Origin: Apodospora peruviana
Lineage: Eukaryota > Ascomycota > Sordariomycetes > Sordariales > Lasiosphaeriaceae
Length of the DNA: 64,000 bases
Direction: 5' to 3'
Assembly (NCBI GenBank): GCA_033439685.1
Contig: JAUEDM010000002.1
Location: forward strand, 1,550,001 to 1,614,000
In this document: one piece after another, positions 47,301 through 59,088 of the stretch
Position numbering within the stretch: the first letter of the stretch is position 1
Layout of the letters: the number at the start of each line of letters is the position of its first letter
The notes under the pieces: model-generated
The model's input: only the letters and a program-made list of their open reading frames with translations
What the model was told of the DNA's origin: nothing
The model's database searches: none
Translations under genes and position numbers: made by a program

Positions 47301-50300
47301 GAAAGCAGAGCGACATGCATTCGGCCATTGCAAATGCGAACCACGAGCCCGAGACGGGGGAGAGTCGGCTCTTTGGTGCTGGTGATGATTGGCCGGCTAA
47401 GTCGTAGTTCAAATGCAGCAACGGTCTTTCATCCAGATCCTGCTCGTCATGAAATGCACATATAGTCGCATCCCCGCTTCTGCCCGCTTCCCAGCCCGCC
47501 ACAAACCTTACAATTGGGAAGATGATGCATGAAATGGTCGTCGTTGAGTAACAACCGCGCTTGGCGGTGTGTGAAGATACTACCGCAGACCCTCGGGTTA
47601 CTTGATGTTTGCCGATAGTGTAGCCAATGTGGCTAGGTAAGGTAGGCAGGATGCTTGCTTGACTTGGACGGTAATCTTTCGACTGACTGACTGCCTTCGA
47701 CAGAAGGTAGGCAAACGCCGGCATATTGCCCAACCGATGTGGATGGAGGTATGCCTGCTCCGGGTGTAACGCCAGAAATGCTGCACCATCAGAGACTTGG
47801 CCGTCGGGAGTTTTTACCGGACAGGTATGCAACGGGGCGTGACCATATTTTGTCTTGGTTCGCAGCCCGAGGGGAGTCCAAACGTTGAGATATCTGTCTC
47901 TCCCGTCTGGAACCACGGCAGAGCATTCCCTGAATGGCGCTGTCGACCAGTCCGTCCTATCCCGTACAGGCCGAATGCGGAGAACTCCGCCGGTCCTGTG
48001 ATTTAGGTCTACAGGTGACTGCATCGTTGAGGGGGTCGTGTTGTCTTGCCGTCTGTGAGAGCAGCATGTTTTGACTGATAAGGTACACCGTACACGGTAC
48101 GTAGTTAGGTTATCAATTGTGACATAGTCCCTACGCACCTATCAAAGCAAATCCAGTCGCATGGATAGCAAGGGGTTTTGCGGAATTTGCCGCAACGGCG
48201 GAAAATGGCTGGCTTCAGTGGAGGGAGGACAACCAGCGAAGACGAATATCTTACCCGTATATCATCGCTCTCTCGCTAATCCGTTCATATCGTTGGCCAG
48301 AGCATGTCGCTGCCGCCGGGGTCGGTTGAGCTCCCTTCGAATTGACAATTGACGATAGTGTCGGCAAAACATGTGTGGTCCACAAGTCCTGCGCTTTCCA
48401 TAGCTCCCGGCTGCCATTGGTATGCTGTGCTGCTGCCATAATGATGTGGTATCGAAGCATGGGAAGGTGCGGGATCAGTGTCCCGGCTGGTGGCAGTTTC
48501 CACGGTCCCAGGACCAAGGTTGCACCGCCCCCCCTTGAGGCTGTCGCTTCTTTTTTTGGATTTTACCTTTCTCTTCCCCACAGCAGCCAGAACCACTCAG
48601 AGCGGGGCCGTGGACCCTTGTCTGGCCATCTTCCGTAAAAGCGGCCAATAAAATCTTCAGCCAAGAACGCCATGCCGGCTGAGCCACGTCTATTCCGGTT
48701 CTGGTAACAAGAGTCGAGTCGTTCTTGAATCATGCCGATCTTGGAGCAGCAGCGAAACCACCTGCGTTACAACGTGCGATTCTTCTTTGCTTCTTGGAAT
48801 TGGGCGTCATTTTGTCACAAATCTCTCATACCGTACGGTCAATCTCCAAGCGACATGGAGAAGAGCAGTTACCGTTCATCATTGGGGTCCTTTGACGGCA
48901 GCATTATGATGCCCCTGCCTCATCGAAAGCGTCTGCCTGCTCGACCGCTCGATTACCTCACAAGACAGCAACACAAGCACTGTAGCATCGTAGCACTGTA
49001 TCGGAGACGGCCACGCCTCCCACCTGCGTGGTTTCCTGCTCACCCGGGAGTAATATCAGAATTCAGACCAGGGACGGTTGATTGATGTCAGACTTTGGGG
49101 TAACGTTTTGAGGCGCCAGAGCGCGGCGCCCAGCACTAACCGTGGGGTTCGCCGTTGGTTCGATCTTGGCTGCCGGGGGACCGAACGGCCGGGTCACCGA
49201 CTCACTTTAAACATCTGGTTCCGCACTCCGGACTGCATCCCGTCAATCGTGAGCAGCAGCCACGACATATCTGCGCGTCGCCCGCTCCCGCACTGCTCGC
49301 CGGTTGCACGACTTTGGAGTACAGAATGTGAAATGTCGCACGGCTTGAGTACCCAGGTAATTCAATTTCTCCGCATGTCTTGGCTGACGGCGGGATACAA
49401 AGTGCCTGAGATTATGTCGCCGTAAAACCGAAATGTAAAGATAGCGAGCGAATTTCCACTTTGCAACGTGAGATGCTGGATCCACCACTTTGCACTCTCC
49501 ATCGACTGGACAGAATACGGCTTCCATTCCAGTTCTGTGTCTACCCCCGCCGGGTAACATGGTTCAGTTTCTGAGCACATTCCGCACGGAACTGGCAGTA
49601 GTTCAAGACAGACTGTCCGCGTGTTATGGAGTCACCTAGTCCAACAGAAACTAGTAATAATGCGCAGATGTTGATGCGGGGAGGGTGTACGGAATAGGTA
49701 GTTTGCTTCTTGGATTGAAAGCGCAACGCTACAAAGTAGGTAGCTACGGCCAGGGGGATAAGGTAGTTCCGTACGGATTATGTCGCTGCCAATCAAGCAG
49801 CTTGACTGGCGTTGACTGGCACTGCTGGCGAAGTTGACCGCCGACAGAATTCTCTGCGAGTGCTGACCACCTCGGCCGGACAAGCGCGATGCTGGACCCC
49901 GCCGGAACGCTCCTCTTTGGGAAGTGTAATGCAAACAAGATGCTGACCACAGGTCAAAACCGTCAGACCGTACCGTCCGGGATGATGCACATCCATCCAT
50001 CCCCCATCTCTTCATCGGCCCATCGGTACATTGGAACCCAACCTGGAGCTTACTTGTTCTAACGATGCGCGGCATCGCCTACCTCCAACCTTAGGCACGT
50101 GCTACGCTATCGACGATGATTAGAACACTGAGGTGGGTATTCGATGTGCTCTATTCTGTACATGGGAGGCAGGTACTCCGCCGACCAATTGCCGCTTGCT
50201 CATGATGCAGGAGGTTTCTTTGAAGCGATTTGGGCCCCAGATGAAAGATGAAACAAGGCATGGCCTCGTATTGTTTATTCCAATTGAAGACAATCTGTAA

Positions 50301-50520
50301 GATAATTAAGAGAATCTGTAAGATGTTGAAGCTACGGCGATTCGTCCCTCGTGGAGGGTGGTTGCCCCAATGTGGACTTGGATAAGGCTGTGCATATTAT
50401 TTCGGGTTCAAGGAGCACAAGGAATCCGTACAGTTTGTACGGAAGTAAGTGCCTACACGGGGCATTGCACATCATCTCCTTGCTGGCTGCAGCTCCTCAT
50501 TGGAGCGCTATGACAACCCC

Positions 50521-50541
50521 GGGGGGGGGGGGGGGGGGGGG
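50521..50541. repeat. G21 homopolymer run preceded by CCCC
   Basis: Twenty-one consecutive G residues directly after CCCC. The C4/G run makes a local self-complementary junction. The true length may vary between isolates or assemblies. Confidence 0.85.
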
Positions 50542-52663
50542 AGAGCGTCGGGCAAGCCACCAAACTGGATGAGATGAGGGACAGCAGCACGCTGCAGCCA
50601 GGAACTGGGCGCTGCTGGCGGCTGCCCTTCTGCTCTAGGTGCTGCCCACCTGCACTGCTGCTCACCCAAGACGTCGGGTGTGCGCAGCAGCTTGCACAGC
50701 GCAAATTGCGAACAAAAATAAACCACAATTATCTCTTTGAATATGGCAGTCTGCAGACGACCACCACACCACGATACAGGGATTTGCGGCACGGCCAGAG
50801 CCTCCACAATAGTCGCGATGGCTGGTTTTTCGCTACAAATCTCGATGCACAATGACTGCCGGACGAGCCATCACGGCCAATGCCCTGCTCTTCCTGGTCA
50901 GGTGCTTGGGTGAGTTGTGTCCACCGAATCCTCTCTGTGCTGTGAGCACCAAGTAGAGCGTCTAATTGAGAATGAGATGCCTTCTCCCAATTTGGCGCCT
51001 GGGCCATGAGACAAACGACTCACTGTCTCCGTTGCTCGGCTGTGCGACCGTTAAAAGCTCGTGATTCACTCGGCCACCAATGCCAAGAAGAGTCCCTGAT
51101 GGCGTTGTTGGGCTTTGGGCCATCTCCGGTCTGCGACAGCACTAGCAACCGAACGCTCCGCTTCATCGGTCGGCAGAGAGCTCCAAGCTAGTAAAAAACG
51201 TGTTCGCCAAACCGGTCGCCATCAAATCAGGCTGTGGGGGACGTGAGTCGGCATGCACTCAGGAGACGATAAGAAGCAAAGCAGAGACAAGCAGCACGCT
51301 CAGGGGGCAGAGGGGGGAGGGGCTAGAACCAGACTACATCACAACATTGTGTCTCGCTTCTTGAGTTTCCCTCCCGTGCTTGTTTCTGGTTTTCCAATGA
51401 GGCTTGCAATCCGATAAAATGCGATCCGGCAAGTTCCTTCAAACTCCCCCAGGGGACTAAAAGCTGCCCCTGCTAAGATCATATCACGTCGTCAGAGGAC
51501 TGGAACGGAAAAAAATAGGTCATGAGAGACGGCCAAGGGACCGGCATTGGGAATGGTGACAAGGATTTGTCGAATAAGATGCCCGACCTGCTTCAATATT
51601 TCACGATCCAGACCATAATGTTGCTCCCCGAGGGGTGTGTGGGGGAAAGTACCCGATGAGTACGAGACCCGTCTCGCTTGATGGATAAGAAACACCACTG
51701 GAAAAGAGGTCACGGCTCGCCCACACGGGCCTGAACTCGCCTGTGGTCCAGAGGGCTCTTGGGCACTTGAAGGGACTGCCCGGCCGCGTTCCTTTCCCGG
51801 GAGGGTCTCCTTGTCAGCAACAAGCACGCTCCTTGAAAGGCCGTCAACGACAAAAGTGTCTCCGTGGGTCCCTAATTACCCCTGCCTTTCCATCCACACC
51901 CCACCACTTGGCAGCCCTTTCAAAGAACGGGGCTCATCTTTGGAGGGCGCCAAACCCACCATGGGTACCAACCACCCCTGTTCCCTGGGGCCCAAAGACG
52001 TCGCTCCATGTCACTATGTCACTCGGTACCCCCATACCCATGTCATGTACACTGACCCACCAGCCCAAGCAGACGCATGTACTACGCCTCGTTGGACCTG
52101 GACTGGGAGCCCTACAGGAGATCGCGCCTCCACAAAGCTCCCAGTCCTGCGAGATGTTCGTCAAGGGTATTGGGCTATATAGAATGCCTCACACCCCCCA
52201 AAAAAACCTCATGATCTTGTCCCATCATCAAACCACCGTCCTGGAGATTTGTTTACATCACACACATCACCATCTCGACTAATCGGGCAGCACCGACCAG
52301 GAACGGATCAGCCTTATATACTCTCGCTTCCATTAAGGCGGACTCTCGTTACCCTCCCGGACCGGACCGCTGAAGAGAAAAGACGGAAGTACGAAGACAG
52401 TTTGGATATTCCAAGTCGACATTTGAAACAAGCAAACTTGGTGACTGGTTTGGGTATCGAATCTTATACACCAGAGTCACTCACCATTCAACACACTTGA
52501 AGTCGTCACTCGCTTAGGCAACGTTTTGCATCCCGCCACCAACGACAGTTGCATATACATTCGCTTCCTGGCATGTGCATTCGCAAAGGTCAGTAACAGT
52601 GAGGATAAGCCATTGCGATGGCTGAAGGCGGTTCGACTGACACCTTGGGCAGCTTAAAACAAA

Positions 52664-54946
52664 ATGAACTATCCAGAACCCCCCCAGCCCGTTTTTTCAT
52701 CCGCGCCAATGGACCTCGGCCTCTCTCCAGACTCATACCACTCCTACTCCCGGCCCTCTCACGAGTACCCGACCACGATGGGATTCGACTCGAACGGTCC
52801 GGTATACGCTGATGCGTCCTACATGTACAACGGCAAGTCATCGCCGAGCATGTACGCCGAGGACGGCGATATGCGCGTACCATCCTCAAACCTCAGCACT
52901 GTGAGCGCGTCCTCATCAAACATGGGCTCCCCGCTCTCCAACCCCGGCCAGCTCGCGCCGATCCCCGAATGGGCATCGGCAGCACAAGGACTTGTGAGTC
53001 CCAGCATCGTCGATCAGAATGATTACTTCCCCGGCGAGTATTCGTTCGCGCCCAACGTGATCGAGGGGTTCAACCCGTCGTTCGACTTCGCAAACGGCAA
53101 AGGCCCAGGATTTGTTGGTGAGTTGGCACAAATCTCTAGATGTCGTATCTCTCCACCACGCCCGTACCACGTTCCGCGTGGCTCTGTGTCTTCTTCCATT
53201 TCTTCGTCTTCGTCTTCTTCCACTCTTGTTGTTCCCAAGTCTGGGCTCGCTCTCGACACCCGCCTGGTCCCAGACTCGGTGTCCGCATCGCCGGTCACAG
53301 TCTCGGCGGCTTCATTGGTGCCGAGTCTCTCTTTCGCGTCGCCTGTCACCTCGGTGTCTTCTTTTCCTTCTCCACCTCCAGCTTGGAACAGCCCGTGCCG
53401 GGACGACATGAGCCCGAGCGCTCGTCCCAGCACTGCCCGTCTGGTGTCTCCTTTTTTCTCTCAGTCAAGCGGGCATTTCGTTCCTCCTCTTGAGACTTCG
53501 TGTTGGTTTCCTCTGTCAACTCTCGAGCCTGAATTTCGTGTTCGGATTGCTGACTCGAGACGCGTCTCCACAGACCCATCATTAATACACCCAGACGTGA
53601 GAACCATGGCCATGCCCGGCTACGAGCAACCCTACCCGGCCCCGAACTCGGCCTATCCTGCATCGCCTGCCCTGTCTCCCTCCCCGCAACTCCGGACCGG
53701 CAGCACGTCGCCCTTCCTCCACAACAACTACCAGCCATACTCACCATTCCAGCCTCCCATGGATGCACAAAGACGACCCAGTCTGGTGTCCTTCCACTCC
53801 AACTACTCTGCAGACCAGGCCTTCAGCGGTGATGAGTCCAAGGAGAAGCAGAGATGCCCGCACCCCGATTGCGGAAAGACCTTTAAGGACCTGAAGGCGC
53901 ATATGCTCACCCACCAAACCGAGCGGCCCGAGAAGTGCCCCATCGCCACGTGCGAGTATCACATCAAGGGTTTTGCTCGGAAATATGACAAGAACCGCCA
54001 CACCCTTACGCACTACAAGGGTACGATGGTGTGCGGTTTCTGCCCTGGCTCGGGTTCGGCGGCTGAGAAGTCGTTTAACCGGGCCGACGTCTTCAAGCGT
54101 CACTTGACGGCGGTGCACGGCGTCGAGCAGACGCCGCCCAACAGCCGCAAGAAGACGGCTGGTGGCCTCAGCGGAGGCAATGGCGGCAGCAAAAAGCTCA
54201 CGGGCTACGCGCCCGACGCCACCGGCAAGTGCTCCACCTGCTCACAGACGTTCAGCAACGCGCAAGACTTCTATGAGCATCTGGATGACTGCGTGCTGCG
54301 CATCGTGCAGCAAGAAGATCCCGCCGAGGCGATCAACGCCAAGCGGCTGGCCGAGGTGGAGAACGACCGCGATGTGCACAACACGCTCGAAAAGAACCAC
54401 CTGCCCACAACGACCATGACCGCGCAGCTCGACGATGCTGAGGAAGACGATGAAATGGCCGACGACGAGGACCTTGAGGAGGACCTCAAGACTGGCCGCG
54501 GCATCAAGACCTCGGCGTCCTCACCCACCAAGAAGTCCAAGGGCAACCCGGCCAATGGCGTGCAAAAGTCCCGCGGCCTCACACACTCGCGCGGCGGCGT
54601 CAACCTCCCCACCAAGGCTCGGGGCCGCAGGAACCGACGCGACTACCCTTCCTCTTGGGGTTTCGACAAGGGTCAGATGACCATGAAGAAGCGCGTCATG
54701 GCGGTCTTTGACGGGCCGCGCCGGCTGGCCAAGGACGACATGATGCTGTCGACCGAGCACGAGGTGCGCGTCAAGCTGTCGGATGGCAAGTCGTACGTCA
54801 CCGACCTCGACATCCAGACCCTCAAGCGCGCCGCTGGCTTCCACGGCGCAACCGACGAGGAGAAGGGTCCTTGGATCTCGGATGATCCAACCGAGGACGA
54901 GCTGAAGCAGATGCTCGAGTGCACCTCGGTGCTGACTCCGCAATGA
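52664..54946 (+). CDS. C2H2 zinc-finger transcription factor
   Basis: The frame is open from ATG 52664 to TGA 54944-54946 (760 aa unspliced). Splicing GTGAGT at 53118 to CAG ending 53594 joins FVG to VRTMAMPGYEQ as FVDVRTMAMPGYEQ and gives 601 aa, my preferred product. An N-terminal Ser/Pro/Tyr-rich region precedes the fingers. Finger 1 is CPHPDCGKTFKDLKAHMLTH (about residues 239-258 of the spliced form). Finger 2 is an extended CX4C-HX3H starting CPIATC, finger 3 starts CGFC and ends HLTAVH, and finger 4 starts CSTC with His and Cys ligands. An acidic stretch (DDAEEDDEMADDEDLEED) and a basic GRRNRRDYPSSWGFD region follow, then a conserved C-terminal segment ending near GPWISDDPTEDEL. It should be a nuclear regulator; targets are unknown and I do not recognise a named orthologue. 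Confidence 0.85.
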   Translation: MNYPEPPQPVFSSAPMDLGLSPDSYHSYSRPSHEYPTTMGFDSNGPVYADASYMYNGKSSPSMYAEDGDMRVPSSNLSTVSASSSNMGSPLSNPGQLAPIPEWASAAQGLVSPSIVDQNDYFPGEYSFAPNVIEGFNPSFDFANGKGPGFVGELAQISRCRISPPRPYHVPRGSVSSSISSSSSSSTLVVPKSGLALDTRLVPDSVSASPVTVSAASLVPSLSFASPVTSVSSFPSPPPAWNSPCRDDMSPSARPSTARLVSPFFSQSSGHFVPPLETSCWFPLSTLEPEFRVRIADSRRVSTDPSLIHPDVRTMAMPGYEQPYPAPNSAYPASPALSPSPQLRTGSTSPFLHNNYQPYSPFQPPMDAQRRPSLVSFHSNYSADQAFSGDESKEKQRCPHPDCGKTFKDLKAHMLTHQTERPEKCPIATCEYHIKGFARKYDKNRHTLTHYKGTMVCGFCPGSGSAAEKSFNRADVFKRHLTAVHGVEQTPPNSRKKTAGGLSGGNGGSKKLTGYAPDATGKCSTCSQTFSNAQDFYEHLDDCVLRIVQQEDPAEAINAKRLAEVENDRDVHNTLEKNHLPTTTMTAQLDDAEEDDEMADDEDLEEDLKTGRGIKTSASSPTKKSKGNPANGVQKSRGLTHSRGGVNLPTKARGRRNRRDYPSSWGFDKGQMTMKKRVMAVFDGPRRLAKDDMMLSTEHEVRVKLSDGKSYVTDLDIQTLKRAAGFHGATDEEKGPWISDDPTEDELKQMLECTSVLTPQ
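53118..53594 (+). other. 477-nt open intron or exitron in the C2H2 gene
   Basis: The segment has a GTGAGT donor and a CCCAG acceptor, is 159 codons long and has no stop in frame. Its translation is a low-complexity Ser/Val/Pro stretch unlike the flanking protein, and it is CT-rich. GCTGACT at about 53548-53554, 40 nt before the acceptor, fits a branch site. Spliced and retained forms would both be translatable. Confidence 0.65.
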
Positions 54947-56143
54947 AAAATAAAATTAAAAAAAAACACCTCTCACCATTATCATCCTATTAATTGAAAG
55001 ATCAAATGGAAAGGAAATCATACACGTATGGGATACACAGGGTTCTCGAGTTATATAAACTTGGGGGAAACAAGAAAAGATCCAACATAACCAATTGGTG
55101 TTTTACTGGGCATGAACTGGCGCGTTGGTTCTTTTTGGCTATCTTGGGAATGTTTTCTCCTTTTTAACCGGTCAGCAATCTTTTTTTGGGCGACAAAGGG
55201 GAAATGGGTATTAATGAATGACTGAAATGATTTCTCATGGGTCTATTTTTACTGGTTCGGAAGGGAACACCGGTTCAGTTGTTGGTTGGTCGTCGGGTTT
55301 GACAGACTATCACCACATATTTTTCTTTTCATTGTTTCTTGAAGTATTTTTGTCTACTTCACAACTTACTACCTCGATTTTGCGGAGGCTACGATACCCT
55401 ATTATTATACTCTCTCTCTATCAATCTTATACAACTGACTCCGTCACTGTCTGTGTATCTTTGATGAATCTTGCAGAGAAAGCGGAAAATGGATGGGTGG
55501 TCCCATCACTTAATTGAATTTTCATTGTCATTAATTGTTCAACATTTCCCTGATATTGACTAATCGCGAACATCATTGGCAGTAAAATCATATATATACG
55601 CAATTGTTGGTATAGGACGATCAAAAGTGTTTTGTGTTGAAGCTTAAGTCTCGAGTGAACGTGAACTGCTCTAACCGGAACTGCTTGTGAATGATGAGTG
55701 TCTTCTCTTCTAGGCCCAGAGCTTGGTCGGCTGTCTTGATTATAGGTAGGTATCATTGTTTGTACAAAACTGTGATCGAGTTGATGATACTAACGAAGCG
55801 TCCATCCACGAATTGATCATTGTTGGTGGAGTGCAAGCTGAGACGATCCTTGGACCATTACAGGGGTAGGTGGCTCGTGCTCCCCGTTTGCGTCACTCTG
55901 GCGCGGTAGCCATAACGTGGCATCAATTAGTTCTAGTCCGCGTGTCAGCTTTCATTAGAGTTGAGTCCAACAAACGGCCGCCCGGGGAACTTGCGAAAAG
56001 AGGCCAGCTAAATTCAACGACAAGATAGAAAACGATGACGACGACCTAGCTCTTCCCGAACAATCGAATGATTTCGTATTCGACATCATCAACAACGTCA
56101 ACCCCCCACTGAAGCTTATTCTTCTTCGCCGTCGATGCAAAAG
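54947..56143. other. Intergenic region between the C2H2 and hrd1 genes
   Basis: About 1.2 kb in tandem orientation. An A-rich stretch follows the C2H2 stop codon directly (54948-54967). The rest is AT-leaning 3' flank and then the hrd1 promoter. No coding or RNA-gene signal is seen. Confidence 0.6.
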
Positions 56144-59088
56144 ATGAGGTTGGCGTGGTATGCTGCGGTAAGTGTACAAGCTTGCAGCCACACCCACCCA
56201 CACTCTCGAAGCTCGCTGTCGTCGTCGTCGTCATCATCATCATCGCGAAACTGACATGTTGGAAACAGGCCTCCACGGCCCTCGCGGGGGCTGTCGTCGT
56301 GTCGGCGTTCCATCAGCGCGCCAATTTCTACTCGGCAATGGTGCATCTGGCACAGAGCAGCCTGTCACTACTGGTTCGTTTTTCTCTGTCACATCATCGG
56401 ATATCTCGGAAGCTTGCCAGAATACTAATATGCAAATCACTGGTGGTGCAGGTCCTCGCAAACCTCGTGTTCGTCGTCTACGGGTCGCTCGTCTACGGCC
56501 TCCAGCGCCTCTGCTTCGGCCCCCTGCGCCCGACCGAAATCGAGCAGCTCTACGAGAAGGCATGGTTCGCCGTCACGGAAACATGTCTAGCCATGACCAT
56601 CTTCCGCGAGGAGGTCGGCGCTTTCTTTTTAGTCATGTTCACCGCGCTCGTCACGGGCAAGGTCTGGGGCTGGATCGGCGAGGGCCGCGTCGAGGTGTTT
56701 GAGCAACAGCCGCCGGCGAACCCGCGCCTGTTCCACGCAAGGCTGAGCATCTCGTTGTTTCTGAGCGTCGTGTACGACATCTGGCTCTTGAGTTATGCGG
56801 TCAATACCGTGGTGCAGCAGGCCCGGCCGACCATGATGGTCATGTTCTTGTTTGAGTTTGCCGTGTTGACGGTCTGCTCGTTGCAGACGGCGCTGCGGTA
56901 CGTTGTTTCGTTGGTGGACCAGCAGATTGTGAAGGTGCAGACGCGCCAGCGTTTGGAGCAGCGCCGTCGCGAGGTTAGGGAGCAGAGGGAGGAGTTGCTA
57001 AGAAGGAGGGAGGCTCAGGCTCAGGCGGCTGAGGGGGGAGATGCTGATGCGGAAACTGCTGATGCGGAAACTGCTGATGCGGAAGCTGCTGAGCAAGAAG
57101 AGCTGCCGAATGAGGAGGATGTGGACGAGATGGACATTGAGGTACCTGGCTGGGAGAGCAAAGGCTTCTGGGTCTTGTCTTTGGATCTGATTGCAGGCAA
57201 GTTTGTGTCTGAGCTTTCACTTTTCCAAGATGTTTGATGATGCTAACAATGTCTGCTGCTCCCAGACCTCGTCAAACTTTGCCTTTACACGGCCTTCTTC
57301 TGCATTCTCTTCACTTTCTACGGTCTGCCTATTCACATAATCAGGGATTGGTTCATGACTGCGAGATCGTTCCTGAAAAGGCTCAGCGCGTTGATTCGAT
57401 ACCGCCAAGCCCTCAAGGATATGGACCAGTATCCGGATGCCACACCCGAAGACCTCGGCCAGGAAGATACCTGCATCATATGCAGAGAAGAGATGCGGCC
57501 TTGGGATCCTGCGGATGCAACCCAAGTCGAGCGCACTCGGGCCAAGAAGCTCCCGTGTGGTCATATCTTGCATTTCGGCTGTCTCAAGAGCTGGCTAGAA
57601 CGTCAACAAGTATGTCCAACCTGTCGGCGCCCAGTCGTTGCGAATGGGCAGCAACCTGCTAGGAACGGCGAAGCGATGGTGTTCAGGCTCGGCCTCAACT
57701 TCCCTGCTGGCCAGAACCAGCAACCTCAACCACCGGCAAATGGGCAAGCCCCAGCAGGCGCACAGGCTGCTCCAGGAGGGGCACCGAATAACCAGGAAAA
57801 TAACCAGAACCAGAACCAGAATAACGGGGTCCGAATGTTTAACCTTGGGCCGATTAGGCTTGGCTTTGCCCAAGGCGGAGTTAACGATATCCAAGAGATG
57901 GCACAACGACTTGGAATGCCGGCTGATGCCATCAACCCTCCTACCCCAGCACCTACGACTACACAGCAACAGCCAGCCATCAATCCTTCTCTTAACCTAG
58001 ATCAGATTCGAGCACAGCTTTTGGAGATTGGACAGCGCGTTCAGCAAGAGCTGCTGGTGCTCAACAACACGGCACATGAGCTCCAGGCCCTAAACTTCGT
58101 TGTGAATGAACTGGCTCGACTGCGTCAGCTGCAACAGCAGCAACAGCTACAAGGGCAACAGACAGCACCCTTGGCTACACCGGCAGCAACTGGTGGTGGG
58201 CAACCGCTGCCACCACCTCCTGGTACTGGACCAGCCCAGTTTCCTCTCCATGCTCAGCAGACTCTGCCTCCAATACCACCACAGCCTCCGTTTACCATGT
58301 TTCCTGGAGGGCCCCCTGTGGCGCCTCAGATACCCTCGTTCAGCGGGTTTCCTCCCCGGGCCTCCCATACCGTCACTACGGTCACTAGACACGGCGGTGC
58401 TGGCTACGGAACTGCCATTCCCGCCGGGAGTCCCGACTTGCCTGAGGGAGTGGTCATACCCCCTGGATGGTCCTTGCTCCCTCTTCAGCGCCTTGACGGT
58501 GCAGCACCTCCAGCAGAACCTGCCGCACCCAACCCGCCACCATTCCCGGCTCCCTTCCAAGAGATGCTCGAGTCTTTAGCTCCACAAGTACGACCTCCTA
58601 GAGGGGCTGCTTCACCAGCTGGGGCCCAGGGCTCTGAGCAAGCTGACCGCGACGGTGCCACTAATAATGGTAGTGTTCTAGAAGCCACCCAAAACTCAGG
58701 AACCCAGGGCAGTACCTCCTCGAATCCGCTTGAGGTAACGCCTGCTCATCCGGTGGCACCTACCGTTACGGCGCCGAGTCCTGTTGCGCCGCCGAATTGG
58801 GGCGATTCATCTCTTTTGTTTGGTGGGAGTGGTTCAAGGGCGCCGCCGCTATTTGGCTACCAGCGCGTTGCGGGTACACCGACACCACAAGACGAATCAG
58901 TGGAGGGGAGTAGTCAGCCACCTGCTGCACCTAGTGCTGCTTCTGCTGCTGATAGCACTGGAGATCGAATGGAGGAAGACGGGCAGGACATGAATGGTAG
59001 CAGTAGTGCCAATACTGGTGACAGTAAGGGCAAGGCCAGAGCTGCGGCTGTGGAGGACGCAGATGATGAAGATGACGACTCTTCATGA
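56144..59088 (+). CDS. hrd1: Hrd1-type ER membrane E3 ubiquitin ligase (ERAD)
   Basis: Four exons: 56144-56167, 56269-56373, 56452-57196 and 57266-59088, giving 898 aa. The start MRLAWYAA/ASTALAGAVV and SAFHQRANFYSAMVHLAQS match the Hrd1 N-terminus; an in-frame ATG at 56135 would add only three residues. Hydrophobic segments cover the first 190 residues and 275-310. The RING-H2 spans residues 361-411 (CIIC, then PCGHILHFGCLKSWL, then CPTC). Hrd1 ubiquitinates misfolded proteins retrotranslocated from the ER. A charged cytosolic loop (about 215-272) contains three near-identical 15-nt units at 57043-57087. The C-terminal 480 residues are Pro/Gln/Ala-rich with an acidic end. Intron 3 (57197-57265) has a GC donor; intron 2 (56374-56451) is a multiple of three and open. 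Confidence 0.94.
57043..57087 (+). repeat. In-frame 15-nt triplicate in hrd1
   Basis: Units start at 57043, 57058 and 57073. The first two are identical (GCTGATGCGGAAACT); the third differs by one base. They encode ADAET, ADAET and ADAEA in the acidic cytosolic loop before the last membrane segments. Confidence 0.85.
57197..57265 (+). other. GC-AG intron (intron 3 of hrd1)
   Basis: The expected junction LDLIA/DLVKLCLYTAF needs the exon to end at GCAG (57196) and resume at AC (57266). That leaves a GCAAGT donor and a CCCAG acceptor, with TGCTAACA as branch site at 57241-57248. No GT donor gives the right phase. Confidence 0.75.

Larger units (their letters stand above)
34329..52663. other. 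18.3-kb region without a supportable protein gene
   Basis: No frame combines an ATG start, consistent splicing and a recognisable domain. The longest frames (38349-39080, 44345-45001 and 47284-48138, all minus) open at non-ATG codons or are matched by long frames in other phases. The content includes the MITE-like element at 43672-44351, G runs at 36737-36751 and 50521-50541, GAT-rich simple repeats near 39338-39372, and many TACGGAAT and AGGTACCT motifs. The right end should be the promoter and long 5' leader of the C2H2 regulator; a TTATATA box lies at 52314-52320. Small secreted-protein genes or non-coding RNAs cannot be excluded. Confidence 0.55.

Noticed and set aside
47284..48138. 284-aa minus-strand frame
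   Set aside because: It opens at GTG, has no recognisable domain, and its composition resembles random translation of intergenic DNA.
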